64,000 nucleotides of DNA from Cytophagaceae bacterium (GCA_025455005.1 JALONH010000003.1:165387-229386), one strand, 5' to 3'; positions 45,192-54,373 are shown, counted from the first letter of the stretch. Notes: generated by a model not told the origin, from the sequence alone. Numbers and translations are program-made.

Positions 45192-45899
45192 TTATTCTAT
45201 TTCATCTTTTTCCCTCATGATATAATAATACAGGAGTAAAAATAAGACCATTCCAATACCCAAAAATACATATTTTTGAATAACATACACCGGGTCATCT
45301 TCTAAGTTTTCATTAAAATCGGAAATCTGAGTCCCTACCCACACCGTTGCGAGTAATCGTAATCCAATACCTAAACTACCTAAGGTTAAATATTTATTAA
45401 GAGGGACGTTGATATAGGCACAAAAAAAGTTCGTAACAGCAAAGGGTAAGGAAGGAGTTAACCGCATGGTAAACAACATGAGTCGTTGATTTTTTTGAAG
45501 TTTACGAACAAAGCTGTACATCTCCGGATTCATTTGAATAAAGCCCATGATCGTATTTTTATCAAAGGCATTCGAAATGGTATAACCGAATAGGGTGCCG
45601 GCTACAAACATAATAAACAACCAAGGATACGCTTGCCATCCATAAAAGTATCCACAAGCTATCGAAAGAATAGTGGTAGAAGCAAGAGAAAGGGAGGTTA
45701 AGAAAAACACTACAACGCCCATTATTAGTATCATAGTTTGATCCCACGATTGAACTTGTTCGTTAAAGAAAGTAGCGTAGGAAAAAATACCTAATGTACT
45801 TAGAAAAGGAAGGATACTCATTAAGATTAAAGCAATTATAGAAAATTTGACTTTAAACGGTGCTCCTATAAATTGCTCTATAAGTTGATTGAAATTCAT
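45192..45899 (-). CDS. TVP38/TMEM64 family (DedA-like) membrane protein
   Basis: 235 residues, about five to six membrane segments with a VTT/DedA-like core (IACGYFYGWQAYPWLFIMFVAGTLFGYTISNAF, then LRLTPSLPFAVTNFFCAYINVPLNKYLTLGSLGI). Members are linked to lipid scrambling or membrane homeostasis. Downstream DUF5723 gene follows 44 bp on. Confidence 0.85.
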   Translation of the reverse strand: MNFNQLIEQFIGAPFKVKFSIIALILMSILPFLSTLGIFSYATFFNEQVQSWDQTMILIMGVVVFFLTSLSLASTTILSIACGYFYGWQAYPWLFIMFVAGTLFGYTISNAFDKNTIMGFIQMNPEMYSFVRKLQKNQRLMLFTMRLTPSLPFAVTNFFCAYINVPLNKYLTLGSLGIGLRLLATVWVGTQISDFNENLEDDPVYVIQKYVFLGIGMVLFLLLYYYIMREKDEIE

Positions 45900-45914
45900 T
45901 TGGAATTAAAATAT

Positions 45915-45943
45915 AAAGGCTCTACTTAAAATGGAGAGCCTTT
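45915..45943 (-). terminator. Terminator after the DUF937-like gene
   Basis: Stem AAAGGCTCT / AGAGCCTTT (45915-45923, 45935-45943) with an 11-base loop followed on the minus strand by a T/A-rich stretch, between the DUF937-like stop and the TVP38 start. Confidence 0.65.
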
Positions 45944-45951
45944 GGTTCATG

Positions 45952-46428
45952 TTAAAATAATTTTGAAATGCCTCCTAATAAATCTTCGGCATCTTTATTT
46001 CCTCCTAAGAAACCTTTTAAAGCGCCGGAAATCATGTCATCGTTATCCATCCCAAGTTTAGACATTAAATCACCGGCATCTTGAGCCGTACCGGTTTCAG
46101 ATCCGGAAAATTTTTGCATAATCAGCGGGATAATCATCCCAGAAACACTGGAAGCAACTGCAGGGCTTAGTCCGAGTTTGGAAACTAAATTTCCAACAAA
46201 GTCAGATGAAATAGAAGAGGCTATGTTATTACCGGCAGCAGCATTCCCGCCATTAAATACGTCTAATAGTCCTGCAAAATTACCGGCACCGGCTTCCGAT
46301 TTGATGCCTTGGCTAAACGATTGTTTTGCTTGTTCCAAAATACCTGACACCTGGGCTTCCGATATTCCGAATTGTTGTAATTGGGGGGCCAACTGTTGGC
46401 CAGCCATTTGAATCAATTGTTCGATCAT
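45952..46428 (-). CDS. DUF937-like small protein
   Basis: 158 residues, helical, Ala/Gly/Ser-rich with GLSPAVASSVSGMIIPLIMQKFSG and SGALKGFLGGNKDAEDLLGGISKLF. Resembles DUF937/YidB-type proteins. No signal peptide. Function unknown; the assignment to DUF937 is by general pattern. Confidence 0.6.
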   Translation of the reverse strand: MIEQLIQMAGQQLAPQLQQFGISEAQVSGILEQAKQSFSQGIKSEAGAGNFAGLLDVFNGGNAAAGNNIASSISSDFVGNLVSKLGLSPAVASSVSGMIIPLIMQKFSGSETGTAQDAGDLMSKLGMDNDDMISGALKGFLGGNKDAEDLLGGISKLF

Positions 46429-46469
46429 ACGAATAGGGTTTAAGTGATACTATTTTTTCCCCTTTAATG

Positions 46470-47420
46470 TTAATTTAATTCCAATAGCTTATATAATTCT
46501 TGAAGATTCGGTGTGATGATGATTTCTGTACGTCTATTTTTACGGCGGGCATCTTCTGTTTTGCCGTTGGCAACCGGTATAAATTCTCCGTGTCCAGCCG
46601 GTACAATATGTTTGGGGTCTACTCCGGCAGATACTAAAATTCGAGTGATAGAGGTAGCTCGTAAAACACTTAAATCCCAGTTGTCTTTTATTCCCGCAGT
46701 TCCTTTTGCCATAGGCACATCATCCGTATGACCTTCTACCATTATGGTTATGTCTTTTTGTTCTTTCAGAACCGCCGCTAATTTTTTTAATGCTTCTTGA
46801 CCTTTTGGATCTACATCCGTGGATCCCGATTTAAAGAGTAATTGTTCAGCTAAGGATACATATATTTTCCCATCTTTCATTTCAATCGTCAAGTCGGTAT
46901 CCTTATAAGATAAAAGGGCAGAGGCTACTTTATTTCGTAATTCCGTAACCGCTTTTTCTTTTTCTGCGATAATGGTTTCTAATTCTTTTACTCTTTTTTC
47001 CCGTTCAACTAGATTCGATTGTAGGTTTTTTACTTCCAACTCCCGCTTTGATAAGTCTTTATTTAATTTTTCTAATTCCGCTGCGTTATAGTTAATAATT
47101 TTTGTGTGAGTATTTAAGAGTCTTTGGTAGGTAGAATTTAAATTATCAAAATCTGTCTGTGTTTTACGTAGAGCCAGATTTAAGTCTGTTGTGTCTTTTA
47201 TTAATTGATTTGAAAGTGTTTTCAAACTGTCCACTTCTTTTTGAAGAGCAGCATAGTCGAGTTTTAATTTCTCCAAGGATTCATCACAAGACGCTTTATC
47301 TGCTTCTAACGCCGATTTTAAACGGGTCATATCATCGTATTTTTTTTTAGAAACGATACAGCCATTTAGGAATACAATACTTAGCAGCAGGCTTGAAAAG
47401 AAAAGGATACGGTTTTTCAT
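46470..47420 (-). CDS. OmpA family lipoprotein with coiled-coil region
   Basis: 316 residues from ATG 47420 (an upstream ATG gives a leader that does not fit). Lipobox LNGC after a hydrophobic stretch, a long coiled coil (about 30-195), then OmpA-C: LLFKSGSTDVDPKGQEALKKLA, VEGHTDDVPM, NWDLSVLRATSITRIL, PAGHGEFIP and RRKNRRTEIII. Anchors outer membrane to peptidoglycan. Confidence 0.9.
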   Translation of the reverse strand: MKNRILFFSSLLLSIVFLNGCIVSKKKYDDMTRLKSALEADKASCDESLEKLKLDYAALQKEVDSLKTLSNQLIKDTTDLNLALRKTQTDFDNLNSTYQRLLNTHTKIINYNAAELEKLNKDLSKRELEVKNLQSNLVEREKRVKELETIIAEKEKAVTELRNKVASALLSYKDTDLTIEMKDGKIYVSLAEQLLFKSGSTDVDPKGQEALKKLAAVLKEQKDITIMVEGHTDDVPMAKGTAGIKDNWDLSVLRATSITRILVSAGVDPKHIVPAGHGEFIPVANGKTEDARRKNRRTEIIITPNLQELYKLLELN

Positions 47421-47482
47421 GGTTCTAATAAATTCGAGTAAAAATAGAAAGTAATCTTCATATTTTACACACAACTTTTATT

Positions 47483-47490
47483 TATGTTTG
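47483..47490 (+). promoter_or_regulatory. Possible -7 box for the SDR gene
   Basis: TATGTTTG, 40 bp before the ATG at 47531; no clear -33. Confidence 0.3.
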
Positions 47491-47530
47491 TTGTTACAAA
47501 AGCAAGATATTGATTATTAATTTTTAACCG

Positions 47531-48403
47531 ATGGGTACAGTATTTCCATTAATGTTATCGTCTGAATCCCTTCAAAACAAGGTGGTGGTCATCACCGGGG
47601 GAGGAACGGGTTTAGGAAAGAGTATGGCACAAGCCTGCTTGCAATTAGGAGCCAAAGTTCTCATTACCAGTAGAAAAGAGGAAGTGTTGCGGGCTACTGT
47701 TCAAGAACTCAAGGAATTAACCGGAGCTGACATAACATATTGTGTTTGTGATGTGCGGGATAGCAAACAAATGGAGCTATTACTAGCCTATACACTGGAA
47801 CAGTTTTCAAAGGTGGATATTTTGGTGAACAATGCTGCCGGAAATTTTATTTCACCTACTGAGCGTTTGTCTACTAAAGCATTTGATATTATAGTGGATA
47901 TTGTGTTAAAAGGGACCTACAATGGGGTGTTGACCTTTGGGAAACATTGGATTGAGGTTGGTCAGAAGGCGACGATTTTAAGTATCGTCACTACCTATGC
48001 GACTACGGGTTCGGCATTTGTGGTACCCTCTGCTACCGCAAAAGCCGGTATTGTGGCATTAACAAAATCGTTAGCAGTGGAGTGGGGAAGATATGGTATT
48101 CGCCTCAATGCTATTGCACCCGGCCCTTTCCCTACAGAAGGCGCTTGGTCCAGGTTGTTTCCGGAATTTGTTGCTTCAAAATTGAACCCGGAAAATCGAA
48201 TACCTACCGGTCGGTTTGGTCGCCACGAGGAACTCATGAATTTAGTAACGTATTTATTATCAGATTATTCGGAGTATATAAATGGGGAAATTGTAACTAT
48301 AGACGGGGGAGAGTGGTTGCAGGGGGCCGGAGAGTTTAACACCTTATTGGATTTAAGTGCGGACGATTGGAATTTGGTAGAAAAGCAAATCCGCGGAAAA
48401 TAA
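47531..48403 (+). CDS. SDR family oxidoreductase (2,4-dienoyl-CoA reductase-like)
   Basis: 290 residues. TGGGTGLGKSMAQ binds NAD(P); NNAAGNFISPTERLS, where AGNF is typical of 2,4-dienoyl-CoA reductases and trans-enoyl reductases; the catalytic Tyr of YxxxK is replaced: the segment reads SATAKAGI, so Ser (or Thr) stands at the Tyr position, as in DECR-type enzymes that use other residues. C-terminus INGEIVTIDGGEWL. Likely acts on unsaturated acyl-CoAs. A second ATG at 47552 is an equally good start. Confidence 0.8.
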   Translation: MGTVFPLMLSSESLQNKVVVITGGGTGLGKSMAQACLQLGAKVLITSRKEEVLRATVQELKELTGADITYCVCDVRDSKQMELLLAYTLEQFSKVDILVNNAAGNFISPTERLSTKAFDIIVDIVLKGTYNGVLTFGKHWIEVGQKATILSIVTTYATTGSAFVVPSATAKAGIVALTKSLAVEWGRYGIRLNAIAPGPFPTEGAWSRLFPEFVASKLNPENRIPTGRFGRHEELMNLVTYLLSDYSEYINGEIVTIDGGEWLQGAGEFNTLLDLSADDWNLVEKQIRGK

Positions 48404-48448
48404 TGCAGTAAAAACGGTATAAAAGTGGAAAAAAGATAGATTTTGATT

Positions 48449-48478
48449 TTGTGACTGATATCATTTCTACTATATTTG
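48449..48478 (+). promoter_or_regulatory. Promoter of tRNA-Gln
   Basis: TTG at 48449-48451, 19-nt spacer, TATATTTG at 48471-48478. The tRNA begins 39 nt after the -7 box. Confidence 0.6.
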
Positions 48479-48517
48479 CAGTCCCAAAACATGGATGACT
48501 TTCAAAGTCCTCTAGAT

Positions 48518-48590
48518 TGTCCGATGGTGTAACTGGCAACACGTCTGATTTTGGTTCAGAAGAGTCTAGGTTCGAGCCCTAGTCGGACAA
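48518..48590 (+). tRNA. tRNA-Gln (anticodon TTG)
   Basis: 73-nt cloverleaf. Acceptor stem TGTCCGA (48518-48524) / TCGGACA (48583-48589) plus discriminator A; anticodon stem TCTGA/TCAGA with loop TTTTGGT, anticodon TTG at 48551-48553; T arm CTAGG-TTCGAGC-CCTAG. CCA is not encoded. Confidence 0.97.
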
Positions 48591-48598
48591 CAAAAACG

Positions 48599-48642
48599 GA
48601 AGATTTAGTCCTGAAAAGGGGCTAAATCTTCTTGTTGTTTTA
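48599..48642 (+). terminator. Probable terminator after tRNA-Gln
   Basis: Stem GAAGATTTAG (48599-48608) / CTAAATCTTC (48622-48631), with CC/GG pairing inside, followed by a T-rich but interrupted stretch; 20 bp before prs. Confidence 0.55.
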
Positions 48643-48660
48643 TAGACAATTCATCAAGAT

Positions 48661-49590
48661 ATGTCCAAACTGAAGTTATTTTCCGGAACCAACTCTCGCT
48701 ATTTAGCAGAGCGTATTGCTGAGTCTTATGGTGATAAGCCGCTTGGTAATATAACCAGTACTCGTTTCAGTGATGGTGAAATGACGGTAAGTTATGATGA
48801 ATCTATTCGAGGACATGATGTTTATATTATCCAATCTACTTTCCCTTCAGCAGATAATTTAATGGAATTATTGTTGATGGCTGATGCTGCTAAACGTGCA
48901 TCAGCAGGAGAAGTAGCGGCCATAATACCTTATTTTGGATATGCTCGTCAGGATCGTAAAGACAAACCAAGAGTTCCGATTGCAGCAAAATTAGTAGCCA
49001 ATTTACTGACGGCAGCCGGAGTAGATCGTTTAATGACCTGTGATTTACATGCCGGTCAAATCCAAGGTTTTTTTGACTTTCCGGTAGACCACTTAGATGG
49101 TTCGGCTATCTTTATCCCCTATTTAAAAAACATACCAACCAATAATTTAATTATAGCATCTCCGGATGTAGGGGGGGTGAAAAGAGCTCGTGAATTTGCC
49201 AAGCATTTAAAAGCGGAGTTAGTGGTATGCGATAAACACCGAGTACGTGCCAATGAAATTGCTTCCATGCAATTAATCGGTAATGTAGAAGGTGCAGATG
49301 TAGTATTAGTAGATGATTTAATTGATACCGGCGGAACTATTACAAAAGCCGCTCAAGTTATCATGGATAAAGGAGCAAAAAGTGTTCGTGCGATATGTAC
49401 ACACCCTATTTTATCCGGTAAGGCTTATGAGAATATAGAACAATCGGTACTTACTGAAATGATTGTTACAGATACCATTCCATTGAAACAAGAAACATCT
49501 AAAATAAAAGTATTGTCCGTAGGTCCATTATTTGCAGAAGCGATTAAGCAAATACAGATTGGCGGTTCTATTAGTTCGTTATTTATTTAA
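48661..49590 (+). CDS. prs: Ribose-phosphate pyrophosphokinase
   Basis: Makes PRPP from ribose-5-phosphate and ATP. 309 residues; YFGYARQDRKDKPRVPI, DLHAGQIQGFFDFPVDHL, the PRPP loop VVLVDDLIDTGGTITKAA and an N-terminal FSGTNSRYLAERIAESYG. Followed 22 bp on by the L25 gene, a conserved pair in many bacteria. Confidence 0.97.
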   Translation: MSKLKLFSGTNSRYLAERIAESYGDKPLGNITSTRFSDGEMTVSYDESIRGHDVYIIQSTFPSADNLMELLLMADAAKRASAGEVAAIIPYFGYARQDRKDKPRVPIAAKLVANLLTAAGVDRLMTCDLHAGQIQGFFDFPVDHLDGSAIFIPYLKNIPTNNLIIASPDVGGVKRAREFAKHLKAELVVCDKHRVRANEIASMQLIGNVEGADVVLVDDLIDTGGTITKAAQVIMDKGAKSVRAICTHPILSGKAYENIEQSVLTEMIVTDTIPLKQETSKIKVLSVGPLFAEAIKQIQIGGSISSLFI

Positions 49591-49612
49591 TTTCACATAA
49601 ACAAATCCAATT

Positions 49613-50188
49613 ATGAAACAAGTAGAGATTATAGGGTATAAAAGAGCAAATCTCGGTAAAAGGGATTCCAAAGATTTACGTTTGGAAGCGAATGTTCCTT
49701 GTGTACTATACGGCGGCGAAGAGCAGTTACATTTTCATGTACCGATGTTCTTATTCCGTGATATAATATATACTGGTGTTGCGTGTACCGTTTTATTAAA
49801 CTTAGAAGGAAAACAATATAAGTGTATACTTCAAGAAGCACAATTCCATCCGGTAAATGAAATGTTGTTACATGTTGACTTCTTATTATTGAAAGACGAT
49901 AAAGAGGTTAAAATGAATATTCCTTTAGAATTCGTAGGTACTTCTCCGGGTGTGGTTAAAGGGGGTAAATTTATTCAAAAGGTAAAAACCCTATCTGTAA
50001 AAGCCCTACCTAAAAATCTTCCGGATGCCATTCAAGTAGATATTTCTACTTTAGAAATTGGAAAATCCGTTAAGGTAGCGGATATTAAAACTGCGAATTA
50101 TGTTATTCTAAATGCGAAGGCAATTCCGGTAGCTTCTGTTGTAACTACTCGTGCATTGAAGCAAGAAGAGTCGTCAGCTAAAAAATAA
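49613..50188 (+). CDS. rplY: 50S ribosomal protein L25 (CTC form)
   Basis: 191 residues, the long L25/general-stress CTC form: N-terminal 5S-rRNA-binding domain (ANVPCVLYGGEEQLHFHV) and C-terminal domain (GTSPGVVKGGKFIQKVKTLSVKALPKNLPDAIQVDISTLEIG, where PLEF precedes). Co-transcribed with prs; terminator at 50236. Confidence 0.93.
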   Translation: MKQVEIIGYKRANLGKRDSKDLRLEANVPCVLYGGEEQLHFHVPMFLFRDIIYTGVACTVLLNLEGKQYKCILQEAQFHPVNEMLLHVDFLLLKDDKEVKMNIPLEFVGTSPGVVKGGKFIQKVKTLSVKALPKNLPDAIQVDISTLEIGKSVKVADIKTANYVILNAKAIPVASVVTTRALKQEESSAKK

Positions 50189-50235
50189 TATAAGCTTCAA
50201 TAAAAGTATATTAAATTGTATCCAATGTACTTTAG

Positions 50236-50268
50236 AATCCCGGTGCACCAGCATCGGGATTTTTTATT
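50236..50268 (+). terminator. Intrinsic terminator after rplY
   Basis: Stem AATCCCG (50236-50242) / CGGGATT (50255-50261) with an inner TGC/GCA pair and a T-run. The remaining part of the 235-bp gap up to pth shows no other recognisable feature. Confidence 0.85.
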
Positions 50269-50423
50269 TAAAAGATTAATCTAGTACCTTAGTGTATAGG
50301 AATCAATGTCGTTTTGTGAAGGGGGAATAGACCTAACGGGTTTACATGATTATATATTTTAAGTTAAACAATTCTGTTAATGCATCATAACCGGTTCGGT
50401 TTTGAACTAAACGACATGGATAA

Positions 50424-50993
50424 ATGAATTATCTTATTGTAGGCTTAGGAAATATTGGAGATGAATACCATGAAACCCGCCATAATATTGGGTTTATGGT
50501 CTTAGATGCTTGGGCTAAAGCAGCCAATAGTACGTTTGAGTTAAAACGACATGCACTGGTGGCATCCCTTAAATTTAAAGGTAGGACGGTATACTTGGTT
50601 AAACCAACAACGTTTATGAATTTAAGTGGGAAAGCGGTTCAATATTGGTTACAGGAAACGAAAATACCGATTTCCAATTTAATTGTAGTTACAGACGATA
50701 TTGCATTGCCTTTTGGAACCTTACGCATGCGAACACAAGGCTCTGCCGGTGGACATAATGGATTAACACACATTGAACAAACAGTTCAAACCAACCAATA
50801 TGTAAGGTTACGCATGGGAGTAGGGAGTGATTTCCCGAAAGGAAAACAAGCGGAGTATGTTTTATCCCCTTTTTCCGCAACGGAAAAAGAAACGATGGAG
50901 GCTGTACTTCAGCGAGCTATGGAGGGTATACAAGCCGCCATTACGATAGGTGCGGAAAGAGCAATGAATACTGTAAATACTAAAAAAGCATGA
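50424..50993 (+). CDS. pth: Peptidyl-tRNA hydrolase
   Basis: Releases peptide from stalled peptidyl-tRNA. 189 residues; GLGNIGDEYHETRHNIGFMVLDAWA with catalytic His20, KPTTFMNLSG, and GSAGGHNGLTHIEQ (His/Asn pocket) are all present. Overlaps murI by 4 bp (ATGA). Confidence 0.96.
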   Translation: MNYLIVGLGNIGDEYHETRHNIGFMVLDAWAKAANSTFELKRHALVASLKFKGRTVYLVKPTTFMNLSGKAVQYWLQETKIPISNLIVVTDDIALPFGTLRMRTQGSAGGHNGLTHIEQTVQTNQYVRLRMGVGSDFPKGKQAEYVLSPFSATEKETMEAVLQRAMEGIQAAITIGAERAMNTVNTKKA

Positions 50994-51799
50994 CAGAAGC
51001 ACAACGACCTATAGGTATATTTGACAGTGGTATCGGTGGTTTAACAGTTGCGAAAGCAGTAGCTGAATTGTTACCCAAAGAACGTATCGTGTATTTTGGC
51101 GATACAGCACATTTACCTTATGGTGATAAATCTACCGCAGCTATTCAATCGTATGCGATTAAAATTTCTGATGTGTTGCTTAAGCACCAGTGTAAAGTAA
51201 TTTTAATTGCTTGTAATTCTGCTTCTGCAGCGGCGTATCAACTTTTAAAAGAATATACGGCCTCCAGAGCAAAGGTGATGAATGTTATTGATCCTATGGT
51301 GCAGTACGTTGGAGAGCATTTTTCCGGTAAAAGGGTAGGTCTGATAGGGACCAAACGGACGATTGCGTCTAATGTATACCAACGAAAGGTGGACAAGTTA
51401 GAGGCTTCTATACAACTTCAATCCTTGGCTACTCCTTTATTAGCCCCCATGGTAGAAGAAGGATTCTTTAATAATGACGTTTCCCAAACCATTATCACTA
51501 CCTATTTACAAGATAAAACCCTAGAAGGTATTGAAGCGCTTATTCTAGGTTGTACTCATTACCCGTTAATCAAGGAATCAATCAGTGCCTATTATAGTCA
51601 TCATATACCCATTTTAGATAGTTCGGGTATTGTAGCCGCTTATGTGAAAGAATATTTACAAAAGAATAATCTATTGTCGGATCAACTCACCACAGAGCAT
51701 AAATTTTATGTTTCGGATTACACACGATCATTTGTGGAATCGACCAAACTATTCTTCCAAACGGAAGTAGAATTGGAACATTATCCATTATGGGAATAA
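50990..51799 (+). CDS. murI: Glutamate racemase
   Basis: Supplies D-glutamate for peptidoglycan. 269 residues; FDSGIGGLTVAK, LIACNSASAAAY (Cys1), ALILGCTHYPLI (Cys2) are the catalytic blocks, and YFGDTAHLPYGDK is typical. Followed by nuoH 69 bp on, in the same orientation. Confidence 0.95.
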   Translation: MTEAQRPIGIFDSGIGGLTVAKAVAELLPKERIVYFGDTAHLPYGDKSTAAIQSYAIKISDVLLKHQCKVILIACNSASAAAYQLLKEYTASRAKVMNVIDPMVQYVGEHFSGKRVGLIGTKRTIASNVYQRKVDKLEASIQLQSLATPLLAPMVEEGFFNNDVSQTIITTYLQDKTLEGIEALILGCTHYPLIKESISAYYSHHIPILDSSGIVAAYVKEYLQKNNLLSDQLTTEHKFYVSDYTRSFVESTKLFFQTEVELEHYPLWE

Positions 51800-51868
51800 C
51801 CCCGTAACTCTACTGATTTTATTGGGATTATAGAATTTTAAATACTACTTTTTTTAGTGCGAATACAA

Positions 51869-52987
51869 ATGTTTTGTATTAATTTCGTACGAATGTTAGC
51901 CTTAAGTATTGGACTTGCTCTTATCCTAAGTTATGCGGTTTTTGTCATCTATGCAGAACGCAAAGTGTCAGCATTTGTACAAGACCGATTAGGTCCTATG
52001 GAAACAGGACCCTATGGATTGCTTCAGACGGTTGCTGATTTAATAAAGCTTTTACAAAAAGAAGATATTGTTCCGTATGGGGCACACTTGTGGTTGTTTA
52101 AAGCAGCTCCTATCATTATTTTCACAGCAGTGTTTACGGGTTTTGCGTGTATGCCTCTTGCCCCGGAACTTATTGGTGCTCCTATAAATGTGGGTGTATT
52201 CTTTTTATTATCTATTGTTTCGATAGATGTTTTGGGCGTGTTCATCGCCGGTTGGTCGTCCAATAATAAATTTTCTATACTAGGTGCCCTTCGGGGTATT
52301 GCTCAAATCGTTTCTTACGAATTACCGTTAACCTTAGCTGTTTTATCCGTTGTCTTATTATCCGGTACGTTAAACTTAGAGTATATCAACTTCCAACAAC
52401 ATGCTCATGTCACCCTGCTATCCGATACAACCTATTTCCCTTGGGGAGACTGGACGATGAAAGACGCAAAAGCAATCGGAGGAATCTTTACTTGGAACAT
52501 TATACGTTATCCATTTTTAATCGTATCGATGTGTATTTTTTTTATTGCTTCGTTAGCAGAATGTAATCGTGCACCATTTGATATACCGGAGGGAGAATCT
52601 GAATTAGTATCCGGTTTTCATACGGAGTATTCCGGATTTCGATTTGCTATTTTATTCTTGGCAGAATATGCCATGATGTTATTGGTTTCTTTATTGTTAG
52701 TCGTTCTATTTTTAGGAGGTACGAATACTCCTTTTCCTAATATTGGTGCTGTAGCATTGTGTGATTGGACATCCGGTACGCTTGGTCATTGGTCTTCGAA
52801 TGCTTGGGGATTCTTTTGGCTGGTGAGCAAAGCCTTTGGTATTGTATTTTTGCAAATGATGATGCGTTGGACCTATCCTCGTTTACGAGTAGACCAATTA
52901 ATGCTATTATGTTGGAAAGTATTACTTCCTATTTCGTTGGTCATGGTTTTATGTAGTGCCTACTGGGTATATTGGCTTAAACAATGA
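51869..52987 (+). CDS. nuoH: NADH-quinone oxidoreductase subunit H
   Basis: 372 residues from ATG 51869 (a GTG at 51857 adds 4 residues and is possible). Membrane subunit next to the quinone site: YAERKVSAFVQDRLGPMETGPYGLLQTVADLIKLLQKED and LAECNRAPFDIPEGESELVSGFHTEYSG are canonical. Opens a nuoHIJKLMN block. Confidence 0.95.
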   Translation: MFCINFVRMLALSIGLALILSYAVFVIYAERKVSAFVQDRLGPMETGPYGLLQTVADLIKLLQKEDIVPYGAHLWLFKAAPIIIFTAVFTGFACMPLAPELIGAPINVGVFFLLSIVSIDVLGVFIAGWSSNNKFSILGALRGIAQIVSYELPLTLAVLSVVLLSGTLNLEYINFQQHAHVTLLSDTTYFPWGDWTMKDAKAIGGIFTWNIIRYPFLIVSMCIFFIASLAECNRAPFDIPEGESELVSGFHTEYSGFRFAILFLAEYAMMLLVSLLLVVLFLGGTNTPFPNIGAVALCDWTSGTLGHWSSNAWGFFWLVSKAFGIVFLQMMMRWTYPRLRVDQLMLLCWKVLLPISLVMVLCSAYWVYWLKQ

Positions 52988-53856
52988 AAAAGACTTCCGT
53001 ACATCCTATCACCTTGTTGTTTCAAACGATACAGTCGTTGAAGGAAGGTTTGCGCCTTACGTTTAAACACTTATTTCAAGCAGGTAATCGCCGTGCACCG
53101 GTAGGTGTCATGTCGGACGCGTATTTTAAGCAACCGGAAGGAATCGTAACTACAGAATACCCGCACGAATCGATACCGTTGCCCGATCATGGAAGGTATC
53201 AATTGCACAACGAAATATCGGATTGTATTGTGTGTGATTTGTGTGCTAAGATTTGTCCGGTTAATTGTATAGAAATTGATCCTATTAAATCACCGGTTGA
53301 AATTGGAAAAACATCGGATGGAAGTACTAAACGTATCTATGCCGCTACGTTTAATATCGATATGGCTAAGTGTATGTACTGCGGTCTTTGTACAACAGTA
53401 TGTCCAACCGAATGCCTAACGATGACCAAAGAATATGATTTCAGTGTATATGATGTTCGCGAGTTGGTGTTCCCTTTTGCAGAGTTAAGTCCGGAAGAAG
53501 CAGCAATAAAACGAAAGGAAGTGGCGGAACTGCAAGAAATAGAAAAAGCAAAAAAAGCTGCCGCCGCCGCTGCAAAGGCTTCGGCTTCTACTTCCGATAC
53601 AGAGGCCCCTTCAGCCGTTACAAAACCAAGTGTAAGCAAACCGGTGATGGGGAAACCGGTTATAGGCAAACCGGTGCCACCATCTACAACCGATGTTGTT
53701 CCACCGGCATCAGAGTCTGCTGCATCATCGGATACACCACCTTCTACTCCTCCTAAACCAGCGGTTAATAAACCGGTAATGGGTAAACCTATAATAAAAC
53801 CGAGTATACCCAAACCACCTACACAAACAGATACAGAAGGAGGTTCTAATGTCTAA
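52984..53856 (+). CDS. nuoI: NADH-quinone oxidoreductase subunit I with long repetitive tail
   Basis: Carries the two [4Fe-4S] clusters (N6a/N6b) that pass electrons towards quinone. Cluster cysteines are C81xxC84xxC87xxxC91 and C130xxC133xxC136xxxC140, with C95 and C144 following. The ferredoxin part ends near residue 165; a further 106 residues from about 185 are Ala/Lys- then Pro/Ser/Thr-rich with KPVMGKP repeats, which NuoI normally lacks (typical length about 160-180). Overlaps nuoH by 4 bp and nuoJ by 8 bp, so the tail is translated in frame with a genuine operon. Confidence 0.93.
   Translation: MKKTSVHPITLLFQTIQSLKEGLRLTFKHLFQAGNRRAPVGVMSDAYFKQPEGIVTTEYPHESIPLPDHGRYQLHNEISDCIVCDLCAKICPVNCIEIDPIKSPVEIGKTSDGSTKRIYAATFNIDMAKCMYCGLCTTVCPTECLTMTKEYDFSVYDVRELVFPFAELSPEEAAIKRKEVAELQEIEKAKKAAAAAAKASASTSDTEAPSAVTKPSVSKPVMGKPVIGKPVPPSTTDVVPPASESAASSDTPPSTPPKPAVNKPVMGKPIIKPSIPKPPTQTDTEGGSNV
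53619..53820 (+). repeat. KPVMGKP repeat in the nuoI tail
   Basis: Related DNA units AAACCGGTGATGGGGAAACCG and AAACCGGTAATGGGTAAACC encode KPVMGKPVIGKPV and KPVMGKPIIKP, separated by a Ser/Pro-rich stretch. Imperfect repeats of this kind expand and contract by slippage or recombination. Confidence 0.75.
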
Positions 53857-54373
53857 CATCTTGTTCTTTTTTATCTTCTTCTCCGTTCAAACAATTGGTT
53901 CTGCAGTTGTCATATTGTTTACGCGCAATGTCATGTATGCTGTTACTGCACTGTTAAGTTCGTTGTTAGGCGTAGCGGCTCTATTTGTTTTAGCCGGAGC
54001 CGATGTGTTGGGTGTCATTCAGATAATCGTCTATATCGGAGGCGTGTTAGTTCTTACCTTATTTGGCGTGATGTATACCTATCAATCGCCGAAGCGTTAT
54101 CAAGAATCTATTCCGCATAAAAAATCTGTCTTTATTCTTATTCCCTTGCTTTTCGTTTTAGTGTTGCTCGTACAAGCGTTACCCTTATTGCCAATGATAG
54201 ACGACCCCTATCAACATGCATCAAAAGTGGAGGTAACCGGTATGCTTTGGTTGACGGAGTATTTACCTATTTTTGAATGGATAGGATTTTTGTTGTTGGT
54301 CGTGTTAATCGGTGCGGGTTGGATTGGTAGTACGTTAGTACAAGAAGATAAATCGAAAGGAGAACAAGTATGA
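53849..54373 (+). CDS. nuoJ: NADH-quinone oxidoreductase subunit J
   Basis: 174 residues with five predicted membrane segments; RNVMYAVTALLSSLLGVAALFVLAGADVLGVIQIIVYIGGVLVLTLFGVM is the family core. Overlaps nuoI by 8 bp and nuoK by 4 bp. Confidence 0.95.
   Translation: MSNILFFFIFFSVQTIGSAVVILFTRNVMYAVTALLSSLLGVAALFVLAGADVLGVIQIIVYIGGVLVLTLFGVMYTYQSPKRYQESIPHKKSVFILIPLLFVLVLLVQALPLLPMIDDPYQHASKVEVTGMLWLTEYLPIFEWIGFLLLVVLIGAGWIGSTLVQEDKSKGEQV

Noticed and set aside
50390..50412. Short ACCGGTTCGG-containing symmetric stretch before pth
   Set aside because: No consistent stem with T-run and no match to a known promoter; likely chance.
53337..53813. 158-codon open frame on the minus strand opposite nuoI
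   Set aside because: A shadow of the low-complexity tail (Gly/Thr/Ala-rich translation); nuoI on the plus strand has real cluster motifs and operon overlaps.
53619..53820. Repeat array considered as a CRISPR
   Set aside because: Repeats are imperfect, in frame and encode KPVMGKP units; spacers and palindromic repeats of a CRISPR are absent.
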